Positions 34,701 through 45,345 are shown, numbered from the stretch's first letter. The stretch: 64,000 nt of DNA from Plectrocnemia conspersa (GCA_009617715.1 VTFK01000276.1:372001-436000); one strand, 5' to 3'. The notes: generated by a model not told the origin, from the sequence alone. A program made the numbers and translations.

Positions 34701-37700
34701 AACAATGACAATGCAATATCACATTTTTGTAGGCAAAAACAATTGTCATTGAATATGTTCCTAGTTAAAGTTCCACGAAAAGATTTAAGCTTTCAGTGAT
34801 TTCGGTATGAGTAATAAATAAATTTAGTACCCATTACTTCTTATAAAGAAATTTGCTTAGAAATGAGAGTTTCCGGAACGAATTATGTTCCTTATAGTAG
34901 TTTAATTAAATTAATTTGATATAAGATAAATATTTAGTGAAAAATAAGTTGAGTTTATTTTTACTCTTAGCAAAAAGCAAGTTAATGTGATGTTCTTAGA
35001 ACATCACAATAGCTTGCTATATTATAAACGTTAAACTAATAATGTAGTTTTATATGTATATCATAATCTCCGTCGCTATTCATAAGTATATCATTGAAAG
35101 AAAGCAATTAGATTCCGCCCCGAGTAATTGAATAACCATATCTACTTTATACAGCAGTATAAATAAATATGTACTAATGAACTGTATCCGTTTCTTAATG
35201 TTTGTTTTTACTAATAATTAGGAACATTGCATTATTAGGAACAGAATATTGTAATAATATTTAAAAAAACATAGCTTGTTCCCAAACTAGTTTTATGTTA
35301 ATATATATTCACATACACATAAGAATATTTTTTTTTTAAAGCCAACGATTTTACTAGTAACGCATTTTAACGAATATTTATATTACTTATAAAAAAATAA
35401 ATTGAATCTGAAATATAGACTTTTGCCATAATTTTGATGTGAGTTCTGTATTGTCTGATATTTTAAAAATGCAGAAAGGTGATCATTATATACAAAAAAA
35501 TAAATAAATGAGTCTGAATAAATTAATTTTTATTTTCGGCTTTAGCCGAATATACATGTATTTTCATTACCTGTTATCAACAATACGGATTTGGATCTAT
35601 ATGTTTTACTGTTTAATAAATACTTTCAAGCATGATTAAGATTTGGCGTAAAGTATAATAATTCTTATGTTGAATTTTAAGGGGAAAACAAATTATACAA
35701 AAAAATCTTGGTGAACTATCTTATATATTTTTCACCCACGTATTTTTATAAATGCAAATATGCGTTTTTTAAAACATCTAAACTACTATTACAAAGCTTT
35801 ATTTGTTAAATATCAACATTACCGCGATTTATTAGCTCAAGTAGAATATTATTAGAAGCGCAGCTGAATAAGCACGTGCTCTAATAATTACTTGATACCA
35901 TAAACAACACGCACTATGACTTTTGTACAGGAAATGGTCGCAATTTACGTCTAGATCGATAGATCGTTTCGTTGAGAATCAATTCGGATTGGCCAACGAT
36001 CGAAATAATTGACAGTCTATTATAAAATTTAATAACGCGCGTTTACGATCGCAGTGATTGCTTCTTGCGTCCACCATCTTGGTATTGTGAATTTTGATTA
36101 GTTATGTAACTATTTTGAATGGAACTAATCAAAATTCTGTTTTAAATTTAATCTTTGGATGTTGTTGGGTGAAGAAATTCAGGAATTCCGGCAAAAATAA
36201 CGATCTATTTGTTAGAATGAAGAGAAAAGCGCTCGAAATAAATATTTGTAAAGGTGACACAATGAATAAACGAGAATACTATATTATAGTTTTTAATGTT
36301 ATATGAACATATTTAAACACTAGATACACGCAATATATCACATATGATAATACAAAATATAATCATAAAAATGTGGTCGAAATAAGAAGGAAAACGGCAG
36401 TTAATCGTAGAGCATGATGATGGCAAAAATATAGCTGTCGAAAATCTATTTATTTAACAGAGCTTAGAGTGTACCGGATGTTTTGATTTTAAAAGCTTAT
36501 TGTACTCTTTCATTATTATACCAAAAATTTGCTTATCAGTAAATCAATACAATTTTTAAATCTAGTTTTTTTATTTAATTATTAATATAGTTATTAGAAC
36601 ATAAGCAAAAATAAGGCAATTTAGAATAAAATTGCCATTCAAATACTTCTAAGCTTAAAAGCTTACAAGAAAGTATATTTTTAAGCATCTGGCACAGACC
36701 CATCCTTCATTATGCAGCGATTAAACATTTAAAAATATTCATATGAATTTCATTTTTGATAAATTGCATTTTATGAAAATTTCATAAGAAATTGGCAAAT
36801 TTATCGAAATGAAAAGGTTTTATTGTTTTTTGGTAACAATGCAATTATAAAGTTAATCCTATTCGACTGGGAAAACGATGATTCCGGACCTTATGACTAA
36901 AATGGCTTTTTATATATTTTTTTACATTTTTGAATAATAAATAATAGGTACAAGTTAGCTCTTTTTATGCTACAAATAAATTTAAAAATTAGCCACTGTT
37001 CATATTTTACTGAAATCATATTTTATGCCATTAAAAATATCTACTCATTATATTTATTTGAGAATTAGTCGTATTTTCTTTATTGCTCAGTGTTGCCATA
37101 TAGTGAATTTTCAGTTCAGGTCAAAAGCAATAAAATCGCGTCATCACGGTGAAAACGCTCGTTTATCAAACGTTTATATTAAGACTTTTAATAATAATAT
37201 TACGAGTGAGAATCGAATAAAGTACATCTAAACCAAATTTTGCCCAATAGGAATAAAAAAAAGCAATTATCCTTCTCAGAAGTCAAAAATCCACGTCAAA
37301 AGCAATAAAATCGTGTTGGCGCCGTCGCGTGGGAACACTCGTTACCGAGCGTTCCCACGATTTTATTGCTTTTGACGTAGATTTTTGACTTCTGAGAAGT
37401 GATAATTGTTTTTTGTGCTCTCCTATTGATCAAAATTAGGTTTTAAAATACTTCGATCAGCCCTCATATATTTGATGTCCATAGAAATTTCGGTAAGGAT
37501 AGCTATCATATTTTTAAAACATAGTGTAATATCTAAATGCAGACAAACTATTTGATATAGTAAAATTAAACTATGTAAAAACTCCTTATCAGTGAACACA
37601 CTATTTTCAGTTTCAATATTTAAAAAATCTTTTTTAATATATTATAAAACAAATAAGTGTATGATAGATAACGTTTTTTTCCTTTCAATAATTTTATAAA

Positions 37701-38306
37701 GCAGGACAATTGAATGTATATTTTATTTTTTTTAAATTTGTTAGTGGTTTTCATGAGCATAATAAACATGGAAAATATAATACTTATTATCGTGATAAAT
37801 TATACAGGCCATTAACGGCGTGCGACTGTATGTCAACTCTGGTTAAATTCAGAAGATATTTACGGATTTAAGAAATTCGTCGCGAAGTTTTCGTCACACG
37901 CTACACATCAACAAGTTCGATTTATACTTTTTTTTGTCATACATATAACTTGACTATACGAGATTCAATTAATTTTTGCGGAGATATAAAAAAATCAAAA
38001 TAATCAATATTTTATATATAATATTTAGCATTGACGGCTAAACTAGGAATTTCCCACGAGTACTTATATTACTTATAAATAAATGTCCTCAATATTTATG
38101 TAACTTGATTGATTTTAGAATTATCATGAATAATACATGATTATTTTAACGATATGAAATAATATTGTATTTTATCTAATTTATGAATAGCACTGACTGA
38201 TTTATAAAATATATTTTAAGCAATACTCACTCGTGTGCGTTATAATGTTGCTCAATATCGATCCTGGTGGATATGTTGAGTTCATATTCACCCTGATTGA
38301 GTTCAT
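19697..38306 (-). CDS. FoxL2: FoxL2-type forkhead transcription factor (gene span, seven coding exons)
   Basis: A nuclear DNA-binding regulator; in animals FoxL2 acts in ovary and follicle cells. Coding exons on the - strand are 38306-38231, 25188-25014, 24910-24609, 24550-24364, 21328-21136, 20967-20907 and 19764-19697 (76+175+302+187+193+61+68 = 1062 nt, 353 aa; human FOXL2 is 376 aa). All borders are GT-AG and phases agree. The forkhead domain (about residues 108-200) contains [34 protein letters not shown] and KKGNYWTL, with an intron splitting WTLD. It is followed by [12 protein letters not shown], the hallmark that separates FoxL2 from other Fox classes. The C-terminal part is rich in Gln, Ser, Pro and Gly. 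The chosen ATG (38306) is the first after an in-frame stop just inside the upstream intron-like sequence, but an AG acceptor at 38335-38334 means a further 5' exon may exist. Regulation is not visible; introns of 13 kb and 3 kb hold candidate enhancer blocks. Confidence 0.92.
19765..20906 (-). other. FoxL2 intron 6
   Basis: AT-rich. It holds three tandem copies of a LINE 3'-end module (20195-20600) and no other recognised feature. Confidence 0.7.
20195..20600. repeat. Three tandem copies of a LINE 3'-end hairpin module
   Basis: The word CCCAATGCGTTA occurs at 20224, 20375 and 20549, each inside a potential stem-loop (for example CCTTTGTAAC at 20525-20534 with GTTATAACGG at 20557-20566). Spacing is about 150 and 174 bp. 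The same module sits after the stop of the LINE at 49.5 kb and, more weakly, at about 22470 and 42090. Confidence 0.7.
20907..20967 (-). CDS. FoxL2: FoxL2 exon 6
   Basis: The acceptor is TATACAG, the donor GTAAGT. Codes [20 protein letters not shown]. Confidence 0.85.
21136..21328 (-). CDS. FoxL2: FoxL2 exon 5
   Basis: The acceptor is TTTTAG, the donor GTGATA. Codes [14 protein letters not shown] and a Ser/Pro/Gln-rich stretch ending HFQDQ. Confidence 0.9.
21474..21697. mobile_element. hAT-type MITE with 8-bp target duplication
   Basis: It starts CAGTGACGTAGC and ends GCTACGCCACTG, flanked by GATATGAG on both sides (21466-21473, 21698-21705). An 8-bp duplication and CAGTGGCGTAGC-like ends are characteristic of hAT elements. 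Internal sequence has long G-runs and no ORF. A truncated relative is at 48867-49060. Confidence 0.88.
22940..23120 (-). repeat. SINE copy
   Basis: The - strand has ACCTGAAAGTCCTAGG, the B-box-like GGTTCAAATCCC (23101-23090) and CATATGAAC, followed by a tail GGTTTTCCTAGATTTTCC shared with 41.9 kb. Confidence 0.55.
24364..24550 (-). CDS. FoxL2: FoxL2 exon 4 (end of forkhead domain)
   Basis: The acceptor is TTCCAG, the donor GTGAGT. Codes [20 protein letters not shown] and on to ARYDTP. The basic run after the forkhead domain is the FoxL2 signature and a likely nuclear localisation signal. Confidence 0.95.
24609..24910 (-). CDS. FoxL2: FoxL2 exon 3 (forkhead domain)
   Basis: The acceptor is TTTCAG, the donor GTAAGT. 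Codes most of the winged-helix domain, including recognition helix residues [15 protein letters not shown]. Confidence 0.96.
25014..25188 (-). CDS. FoxL2: FoxL2 exon 2
   Basis: The acceptor is TTTCAG, the donor GTACAT. Codes a Ser/Gln/Asn-rich, probably disordered stretch ([17 protein letters not shown]). Phase agrees with exons 1 and 3. Confidence 0.88.
26049..26440 (-). mobile_element. Second copy of the MITE found at 10320-10854
   Basis: Inverted relative to that copy. It shares GTCCGTGCAAGATATGAACG at the end, GTCACAGTATTGGTGAG, GTTAAATATCTGTTCAATAT and CAACGTATGGTCCCCTACCC. It lacks the tandem duplication and the palindrome of the first copy. Confidence 0.7.
28120..28200 (+). repeat. 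SINE copy (weak)
   Basis: TTGCGTTCAAATCTCATATG and GACCCTAATG match the B-box region of the other copies. Confidence 0.45.
29400..29870. other. Unclassified GC-richer segment
   Basis: More balanced in composition than its surroundings and probably a mobile-element remnant. A short + strand reading [16 protein letters not shown] looks coding, and AATAAAATC follows at about 29800. No family recognised. Confidence 0.3.
30580..30720 (-). repeat. Fragment of the LINE found at 60.8-61.6 kb
   Basis: It shares ACACGCGCTTCGCATAACAA and TTCTCAACGCCT with 61126-61165, with substitutions. Confidence 0.55.
31641..31820. mobile_element. Foldback MITE, copy A
   Basis: The left arm (31641-31724) pairs with 31735-31820. 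Paired words include GTCAAAAGCAATAAAATCGT and the outer CGAATTTTG. The loop is only about 10 bases. It shares its arm sequence with 37230-37443. Confidence 0.8.
32453..32829. mobile_element. Inverted-repeat element (~40-bp arms)
   Basis: TTTAACAGAGTCACTTTGAG (about 32466-32485) is repeated inverted at about 32795-32814, within arms of about 40 bp ending TACTC / GAGTA. No ORF inside. The ends would suit a TA-inserting MITE, but the flanks are not decisive. Confidence 0.6.
34977..35017. repeat. 41-nt hairpin in FoxL2 intron 1
   Basis: GCAAGTTAATGTGATGTTC pairs with GAACATCACAATAGCTTGC around a TTA loop (17 of 19 positions). Confidence 0.7.
35826..36090. promoter_or_regulatory. Candidate regulatory block in FoxL2 intron 1
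   Basis: A GC-richer stretch unlike the repeats, with AGCACGTGCTCTAATAATTA, TCGATAGATCG and GATTGGCCAACGATCG. It sits about 2.2 kb below exon 1. Regulatory function is inference from composition and position only. Confidence 0.3.
37230..37443. mobile_element. Foldback MITE, copy B, with a second hairpin at its centre
   Basis: The outer arms (about 37230-37314 and 37358-37443) are the same family as 31641-31820. The centre has GGGAACACTCG (37332) facing CGAGCGTTCCC, itself a hairpin. A partial arm (GGTCAAAAGCAATAAAATCG) is at about 37120. Confidence 0.8.
38231..38306 (-). CDS. FoxL2: FoxL2 exon 1 (first recognised coding exon)
   Basis: The donor is GTGAGT. Codes [20 protein letters not shown]. 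The region 38333-38307 is also open in frame, so translation could begin in an upstream exon. Confidence 0.75.
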
Positions 38307-38333
38307 GGCCTCCTGTGGTGACTCCTTGACCTC

Positions 38334-40000
38334 CTGAAATAAATACAACAATAATATTTATATTTAGATATGTGTATTTATATAATAATATTCATAAGAC
38401 AATCTGAAAAAATAAAAATGTAGCGGGTTTCCTTAATGAAATTTTTTTGGTGTATATATAAACATTTTTTTAACTAGTATATAAAAAAATTATTACCTCG
38501 TTAAAAATAATTAAAAGTAAAAAACATTATAAATTAAAAAAATATTTTACCATTTGCGTTGAATATAACACAATAACTACCGTAGTTTTAATCAAATCGA
38601 CATAAAACAAATCTAAAAACAGCTCATATAAATTTGAAAAATTCTTACAGAAATAAGTATATAAAATTTTTTTTTTTTAATTTTTGTGTTCTATAATATA
38701 TAACCAGTGGTGTAATGATAAAAAAAAGTGCCCGAGCGTTGGACTTACACCCCCTTCCAATTTAAAAATAAAATAATTTTTTTAATGTTTTTATGAGAAT
38801 AAAAAAAAATCAATTTTAGCAAATAAAGTTTATTAAATTAATCTAATTAATTTGACAGATGTTATTTATATTTTACCGCGATCTTATGTCAGCTGAAGTT
38901 GCACTCCCCTGAATACGGTCAATACACTCCGTCAAAATTAAAAAAAAAATGCAGTCGGTTGCAAAAGTGTTTGTATGTCACAGAAGAACAACTCTGCGTT
39001 GTATGTTTATGACTTTGTACAAACAACCTATAGAATTGGACTGTCTATTACTTTCATTATTTTGTGTTACACATTTTTTTTCAATTTTGATTTTATTGTG
39101 AAATTACCGGTAATTATCATATAGATATTTAAATATATCAATCATATCCACTACCTAGTTCCCAAATCATAACCATGGTAAAAAAGTAAGTTGGTAATAA
39201 AACGTTTATAAATATATATTGACATGAATTAAAAATTATTTTTTTAAATGGTATATAATTTGTTTTTTAATTATATGTAAAATAGAAAATTATTTAAAAT
39301 ATATTAAAAAGTTTAACATAAGAAATAAGAATTATACTTTTTTTGTACAATTATAGAAAAAGTGTAGTAAATTGGTATAGAACCATATTTTTTTACAAGT
39401 AAGTTACGATTATAGGTTGTGATCTAAACTATTTATAAAGAAGGTTTGATTTATGAATTATTGGAAGCAGTAGCTGACAATAATATTATTGATTAGTTAC
39501 CCGAAATAGATAAGAGTAGTTTCACAATTAAAATATATAAAATGCAGCTATACAACTGATAATAATGAATTAATTAGCTTACTAGGAAAATAATTACTGT
39601 TCTTAATCTTCAATTTTAAATTTAATTTTCATAGCTATTAAAACACTATAAGAATTTACATTTATTTTGCAAGTTTACGACATTTTATTTATAATATTTG
39701 AATGCACTTATAAGTAACATAGCAGCTTAGTTTTTGAAGAAATCAGCATGTAAAAAATTGTCGAAATGCTTTAACAAGTTTTTAATCAATGCTTGGCCAC
39801 GCATTGTCGTACAAGGGAATTGAACTTTTTTGAACTAAACTATAACTTATAAAATATAACCAAAATTTAATTTTTCAAATCTCTCAAATTTTAATTTTTC
39901 AAATCTCTCTAGGGTACCGACTGTTTTGCTATTATTTGCCTCTTTTTTTTATCTGACAACCAAATTCAAATAACAATTAATTTATGTTTTAAACAAATCA
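38334..40000. other. AT-rich upstream region of FoxL2
   Basis: No gene seen. A transposon-end-like CCAGTGGTGTAATG occurs at about 38704. Confidence 0.4.
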
Positions 40001-40520
40001 ATTATCATTGCTACCCCATACCGTTGACAACTCAATCGCAAAGGGCAGCGTCTAGCGCAACTCTATCCCCGCGACATGTTTATTTACATCGACCGAATCG
40101 GAAGCGCCGATTAGCGATCGTCAACGCGTCACATAATTTGTATTTATATATACATATATAAAATAGTATAAGCGTCCTCTGGGGTCATTATGCCGGGCTC
40201 GTATCGGGAGTGAGAATGTCGTCGACAAATTACTTCAAAATAAATTTAGCTACAGATAAATCGTATAGGTGAAGCTTCCCTCGCTGGCATTTCTTTCACG
40301 GCGACAACGGAATGAAGTGTTAAAGTGTCACATAAATTAGGAGACACTCCTCTCCAGCCGCCATTTCTCACGCCTCTAATTGTCTCAATGACAACACTTT
40401 TTTTACACTCAAAAACCCATTAATCGGGAGAGAGAGAGAAAGAGTAAATGCCGGGGAAACGGACGACCGTTTTTAGATTGGCAATAAAACATAACCGATT
40501 GCAATCATCGGCGACCTATA
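40001..40520. promoter_or_regulatory. Candidate regulatory block upstream of FoxL2
   Basis: Balanced composition, no repeat relatives in the window, and motifs such as GCGACATG, GATTAGCGATCGTC, CGCGTCACATAATT and a GAGA run. It lies 1.7-2.2 kb upstream of the first coding exon and could contain the promoter or 5' UTR. No direct evidence. Confidence 0.35.
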
Positions 40521-40537
40521 TTATCTAAGTCAAGTTA

Positions 40538-40638
<101 letters not shown>

Positions 40639-40654
40639 AAAAAAATTATCTATG

Positions 40655-41180
40655 TGTTTTATTTCGTTCTTCTTCTTTTTTTTTGAATTAGTCTCTATAT
40701 TTCGCCAAGATTGTCCCAGCATCATCAGGAGTATCCACATTTTTTTGAGTACTTTTTTTTTTTTACATCGCACTTTTTTTATTGATTTTAATGTTAAAAA
40801 CTTTGAATATTTGTTTGAATATTATTACCCTAACTGCTCCGCAGATAGAGGCATACTGAAAAAAAATGAATCGATCGTTTGTCGTATTGTTACAATTATT
40901 CGATCGTTGAAAACTATATACAGCACGTTACTGTTTATATTATTAAATTGTTTATTTTTTACGCGATATTATATTTTTTTTTAAATATTTAAATTTTTTT
41001 TGTTTTAAATTTTTTTTTTAAAACTAACGTGTTTTTAACATTAAAACCAATAAAAAAGTGCGAATAAAAAATCCTTCCCTGCGCGATTCAAAAAAATGTA
41101 AAAGCTCCTGATGATGCTGAGACAATCTTGGCGAAATAGAGAGACTAATTCAAAAAAAAAGAAGAACTGGAAATAAAACT
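40655..41180. mobile_element. Long inverted repeat (~147-bp arms) with hammerhead-like sequence in each arm
   Basis: The arms at 40655-40801 and about 41030-41180 pair closely over their length; shared words include TTTCGCCAAGATTGTC and CAGCATCATCAGGAG. Read as CTGATGATGCTG...TTGGCGAAAT, each arm holds a CTGATGA box and a GAAA box separated by a sequence able to form a 7-bp stem. A third copy of the motif follows the (TA)n array at 59988. The spacer (40802-41029) has no ORF of note. Confidence 0.7.
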
Positions 41181-42660
41181 CTTTTTTTTAAATATAATAT
41201 TGCGTAAAAAATGAACAATTTAACAATGCTATAATTTTTACAATTATATTTATGGTAGCAAAAATCTATAGAATTTCACTATTATTTATATTTTTCTACA
41301 AAAACAATCTGTTTATAATGATATATAAAACTTAGATTTAAATTAGTTGCTGTAATATGTACAATATTTTTCTATAGTAGTATTTTATCATAATCAAAGT
41401 TTCGATAATAAAATCGACAATTTCTTAAGCTAATGATACAATTAAAATTAGCGTGTAATATAAAATTAAATATTTAATAAAAAATCATCGATTGAGTACC
41501 TCTGTCTACTCATTAATTTTACACTGAATTTTAGCCTCGCCTACAGCAATTCTTTCGTCGCTTTTACTATTCTTGTGCGGATTTGTATTTCGTTCGGGTT
41601 TCTTGTTAGTATATTGAGAATTAATTGGATGTTGACAAATCGCATGTAACATTTATTTTATTTTATCGTTTATTATAAACGAAACGTGGAATAAATAATA
41701 TGTATATAAATGTCCTTCTGTAATTTGTTGTATCTAACTCTATCTAACACACTAATAAAGTCTTAGCAAACCATTCGGAAGTTTGCTGGTGCAAATAATA
41801 TAAAGCATACATTCATTCATTTTTTTAATAATGTAATAAACACTTAGATCTAAGAGAAACGCATAAAATATTATAATACATATATCAGCACGATAGATTA
41901 ATACATGAAAGACCTAGGTTCGAATCCCATATAAAACCTAATGCATTTAATTAAAAATATGCCTGAGAAAAATGATTATAATCATGATGATCGTCATGTT
42001 TTCCTAGATTTTCCTTCCATATCAGATGAATATTGTAAAGAAAAATAAAAATAAAAGGTAGTATCGATTGTGCTTACTCCGTTGTAACACATTAGGCTAA
42101 CGCTTGTCATGTTTTAATATAATGCGGGCCTACTATATAAACTAATACAATTAGAATTTGCTTACTGATTAACGTCTGATTTAAAATAAATAAATACATA
42201 CAATTTTTAAAGGTTGAATTATTTTTCAATATATTATATACTGCATTTAAGCAGTCTGTATATATGCAATACTGATAAGTACTATTTCCAGCAGTTGATT
42301 TAAAAGTTTTAATAAAATATTTTTATAATCTACGTAATGCATTTAAAAAACTATCTAATAATTTATACCACGTACTCATAATAAAATAAAATACCCAATA
42401 ACTAAGTTCAAGTTGTGTTTATTATTTATAATAATATTTTGAAATATATGTCAAATAAATATATGATAATATATGCTAATTAAATACGTTCAGCTATGTA
42501 TTGTATATAGATTATGTTTTGAATATTTATACATGAATAGTGTGTGTAGGCATGATCTAATCATTTCATCTTAATGTTTTTATGGGATTTGAAGAAATGT
42601 GATTGTAAAATGTCAACTATAGATAAATAAATAAATATTTAGATAATTAATCAAAGTCGC
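41181..42660. other. AT-rich sequence with one SINE and one LINE-tail trace
   Basis: No gene recognised apart from the SINE copy at 41888-42055 and a LINE hairpin-module trace at about 42066-42115. Confidence 0.4.
41888..42055 (+). repeat. SINE copy
   Basis: GCACGATAGATTAATACATG, the B-box-like GGTTCGAATCCC (about 41918-41929), CATATAAAACC and the tail TTTTCCTAGATTTTCCTTCC. Confidence 0.6.
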
Positions 42661-42663
42661 GCT

Positions 42664-42746
42664 AGAGTAGCATATTAAGGTAATTGTAATAAATAATCAA
42701 TACGGTCGATCGAGTAGTTATTACAATTACCTTAATATGCTACTCT
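42664..42746. repeat. Perfect 29-bp hairpin
   Basis: The arms 42664-42692 (AGAGTAGCATATTAAGG...) and 42718-42746 are exactly complementary around a 25-base loop with CGGTCGATCG. Confidence 0.9.
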
Positions 42747-43701
42747 ATTGTATTCTATAATTCGAAAATATATTGGAGATGATTAAATCATTATCATGGC
42801 CGAAGCGTCTTGTTATTTCTGACTTGTGCATTGAAATCGATAGAATTTTACAATTACTTCGTTGTCTTTATCAAATGTAGGAGCATATGCTTGTATTATA
42901 TTGGCATTAACCGGACTTACCATTAGTTATATCATTATAATGCGTTCTGATAGTGCTATAAAATAATTGTTGTGTATGTGTCTTAAATAATATGTTATAT
43001 ATCTATTAATTTTAATGTAAACTAATTCAAGCTAAATTGCTTCACTTAAGCTCATGATTTGTATTTTATTTTTTGTCATTTCTATTTTTTTTTTATAATC
43101 AATTATTTGTCAATATTCCTTTTCCACTACATCGACAATTTCAATCATAATGTTATTATTTCGTCATTAAAAATTTGTTTATACATTGCATTTTTTTGTA
43201 CAATACATTATTATAAATGACTGAAGAGTCTAAACCACCGTCGTCATTAGTCATAATTCAAAGGCCACCAGAAGGAGCGTTTGAACAATGAAAAAATAAA
43301 TCTTCTATATTACATAATAGAACAACGTAAGAGAAATTTTTTGCGAGAATTCAGCAAATCTTATCATTGTCAATGGAATTCATATATCATTGTCAACTGA
43401 AATTTGGTGAATATTTTAAAGAAATTTGAGCGTTTCAAATATTAGTGTAAATATTGTACTGCAAAATATTTTATTATTAGATTGTCCTGTCTATTATAAA
43501 ACTATGTACATATCTATTCTTATAATCCAAATTATTATGCCTTGATATACTGATTCAAAACTAATTATAGATGAAATAGTAATTTTGTCAAATATTGCAA
43601 ATTTCAAATATTGCATTATTTATAAATTGAAAGATGTTGAAAATACAGCATTTTTGTCACTAGCAGTGAATCAAAATTTATATTACTAAGCATATTGAAC
43701 A

Positions 43702-43754
43702 GAATGTTATATCTTATTAGCACATTGCTATTGTGCTAAAAAGATATAACATTC
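43702..43754. repeat. 22-bp hairpin, 21 of 22 paired
   Basis: GAATGTTATATCTTATTAGC at 43702 faces its complement ending at 43754; loop of 9. Confidence 0.9.
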
Positions 43755-43984
43755 ACATATTTTTTTCATATAATTTAATAGATTATCTACTTTTATATAC
43801 TAAAGTGTAAAAATATATATAATAAATGTTATTTTATGTAAAAAATAAATATAAAAATAAGTTCATAAAATCTACTTTTACAGTACCGTATGGATGATTA
43901 GTACGATATGTATATGGAATAATTTGGTATTCTTAAATATATTTTGTCGTTAAAGTGAGTTACATGTATAATTATAACGTTTTA

Positions 43985-44420
43985 CAGTGTGAGAGAGGGC
44001 AGGACTCCTCTTGAGTTTGAATCCCAAACTCTAGAGGGGAAGTAAACTCTCAGACTACTCAACCGAGATAGCGTCTTTTGGACCACCAATGACGAGTAAA
44101 GCATAGCATATCTACGCAAGCCGGCCAAAGGGCTCGGTTCCCTAGGAAACTGAGGACTAAAGCCGAATCCGAGAACGAACGTCCCTCTGATTACAGGAGG
44201 ACAGAGTCGAACAATGAAAAACTGATGCATATGCAAGCAAAGCAAATGCAATGCAGGTAGTCTAGAAAACGTCTCCTAACGCGCTCGAGAGAAAAACTAA
44301 TGAGACTCTTAAAAATAACATAGTACTGCGGGGGTTGGATTCCGCTCATCCAGCTCTTAAAAGCTGGATGCCGCCCATTGGGTTGGACTCGTAGGGCCCA
44401 AGTACTAGTTACCGCAAACG
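43985..44420 (-). mobile_element. Gypsy LTR
   Basis: It contains CCAAAGGGCTCGGTTCCC, CAAATGCAATGCAGG and GGACTCGTAGGGCCCAAGTA and adjoins the 3' end of the gypsy pol remnant. Homologous to 14230-15200. Confidence 0.6.
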
Positions 44421-44449
44421 GATTAACGTAGACAACTTTCTCTGTGCCG

Positions 44450-45345
44450 GCGAGGATTTGAAGGACGTAACGCTGCCATCTTGATACGCAGGTTGACGAC
44501 GAAGTCCTATGGTTCGTCCGGCGTAGCTTGAGTTTCAGCTGATACGAACTAGCGCTTGTCAGTACATCAAATCAGCGGTTGATGCTCCTAGATCGTCTTT
44601 CCATGCTGCTCTGATTCCAAGCAGCTCAAGTGGCAGGATATCCATCCATTCTACTTCGTTGTGGTAGGTAATGGCTGCTTTCAATTGTCGATGAAAACGT
44701 TCCACCTGCCGTTCGCCGCTGGGTCATATGCCGTAGTTCGAATGAGGACAGCACCTGTCAGTCTTATTATTTTTTTAAACAGCGGGCTTTCGAATTGGCG
44801 ACTTTGATCGGTGGTAATTCTTGCCGAAGTGGCGAATCTGGCAACCTATCCGCCGAAGAAGGTTTTACTAACAATCTATGCTGTTATGTCAGCGATGGGG
44901 AACGCTTCCGGCCATCTTGTAAAACTTTACGTATGTGCCGCCGATAAAAGTTCACTATACCTAAAATTTTTGGGAATTCACTAATGGCCGTCACTTTTTT
45001 GCTCATTGGCCGCATATCGGCTGCAGAGAAATGTTACTTCCGAAGCACCAAACACACACTTGGACCCGTTAATTAGCACTCCGTGGTCTTTTGATGGCGT
45101 AAACACTTCGTGCAAATGTGAGGTGACCAGAGCTATTCACGAAAATATTTTATTTCTGCTATGCTGGATTGCGGCAATGGGTAACGGTCTGGTAGCGTGC
45201 GCGAGTGTGCGGTAGTCTCTCCACGGGCGCCATTCTCCATATTTTTTAGAAACGAGGTGTAAAGGGGATGCTCAGCTGCTCTTTGATAGCCGGGCGATGT
45301 CGTCACGTACAATCCTGTCAAAAGCGGTTTTCGCCCTGCCACAGT
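44450..45345 (-). pseudogene. Ty3/gypsy pol remnant (RT and integrase pieces)
   Basis: The - strand reads SPLHLVSKKYGEWRPWRDY with TRPLPIAAIQ (RT N-terminal part), jumps to a CVFGASEVTFL / FYRRHIRK-like portion of the RT-RNase H link, and then to PAANGRWNVFIDN followed by KAAWKDDLGAST-like integrase sequence and VVNLRIKMAALRP near 44490. The order matches gypsy pol, but most of RT, RNase H and the integrase core is deleted, and stops are frequent. Confidence 0.7.

Larger units (their letters stand above)
25189..38230 (-). other. FoxL2 intron 1 (13 kb)
   Basis: Mostly AT-rich. It holds a MITE copy (26049-26440), a SINE copy (28120-28200), an unclassified GC-richer segment (29400-29870), a LINE fragment (30580-30720), foldback elements (31641-31820, 37230-37443), an inverted-repeat element (32453-32829), a hairpin (34977-35017) and a non-repetitive block (35826-36090). 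Confidence 0.75.
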
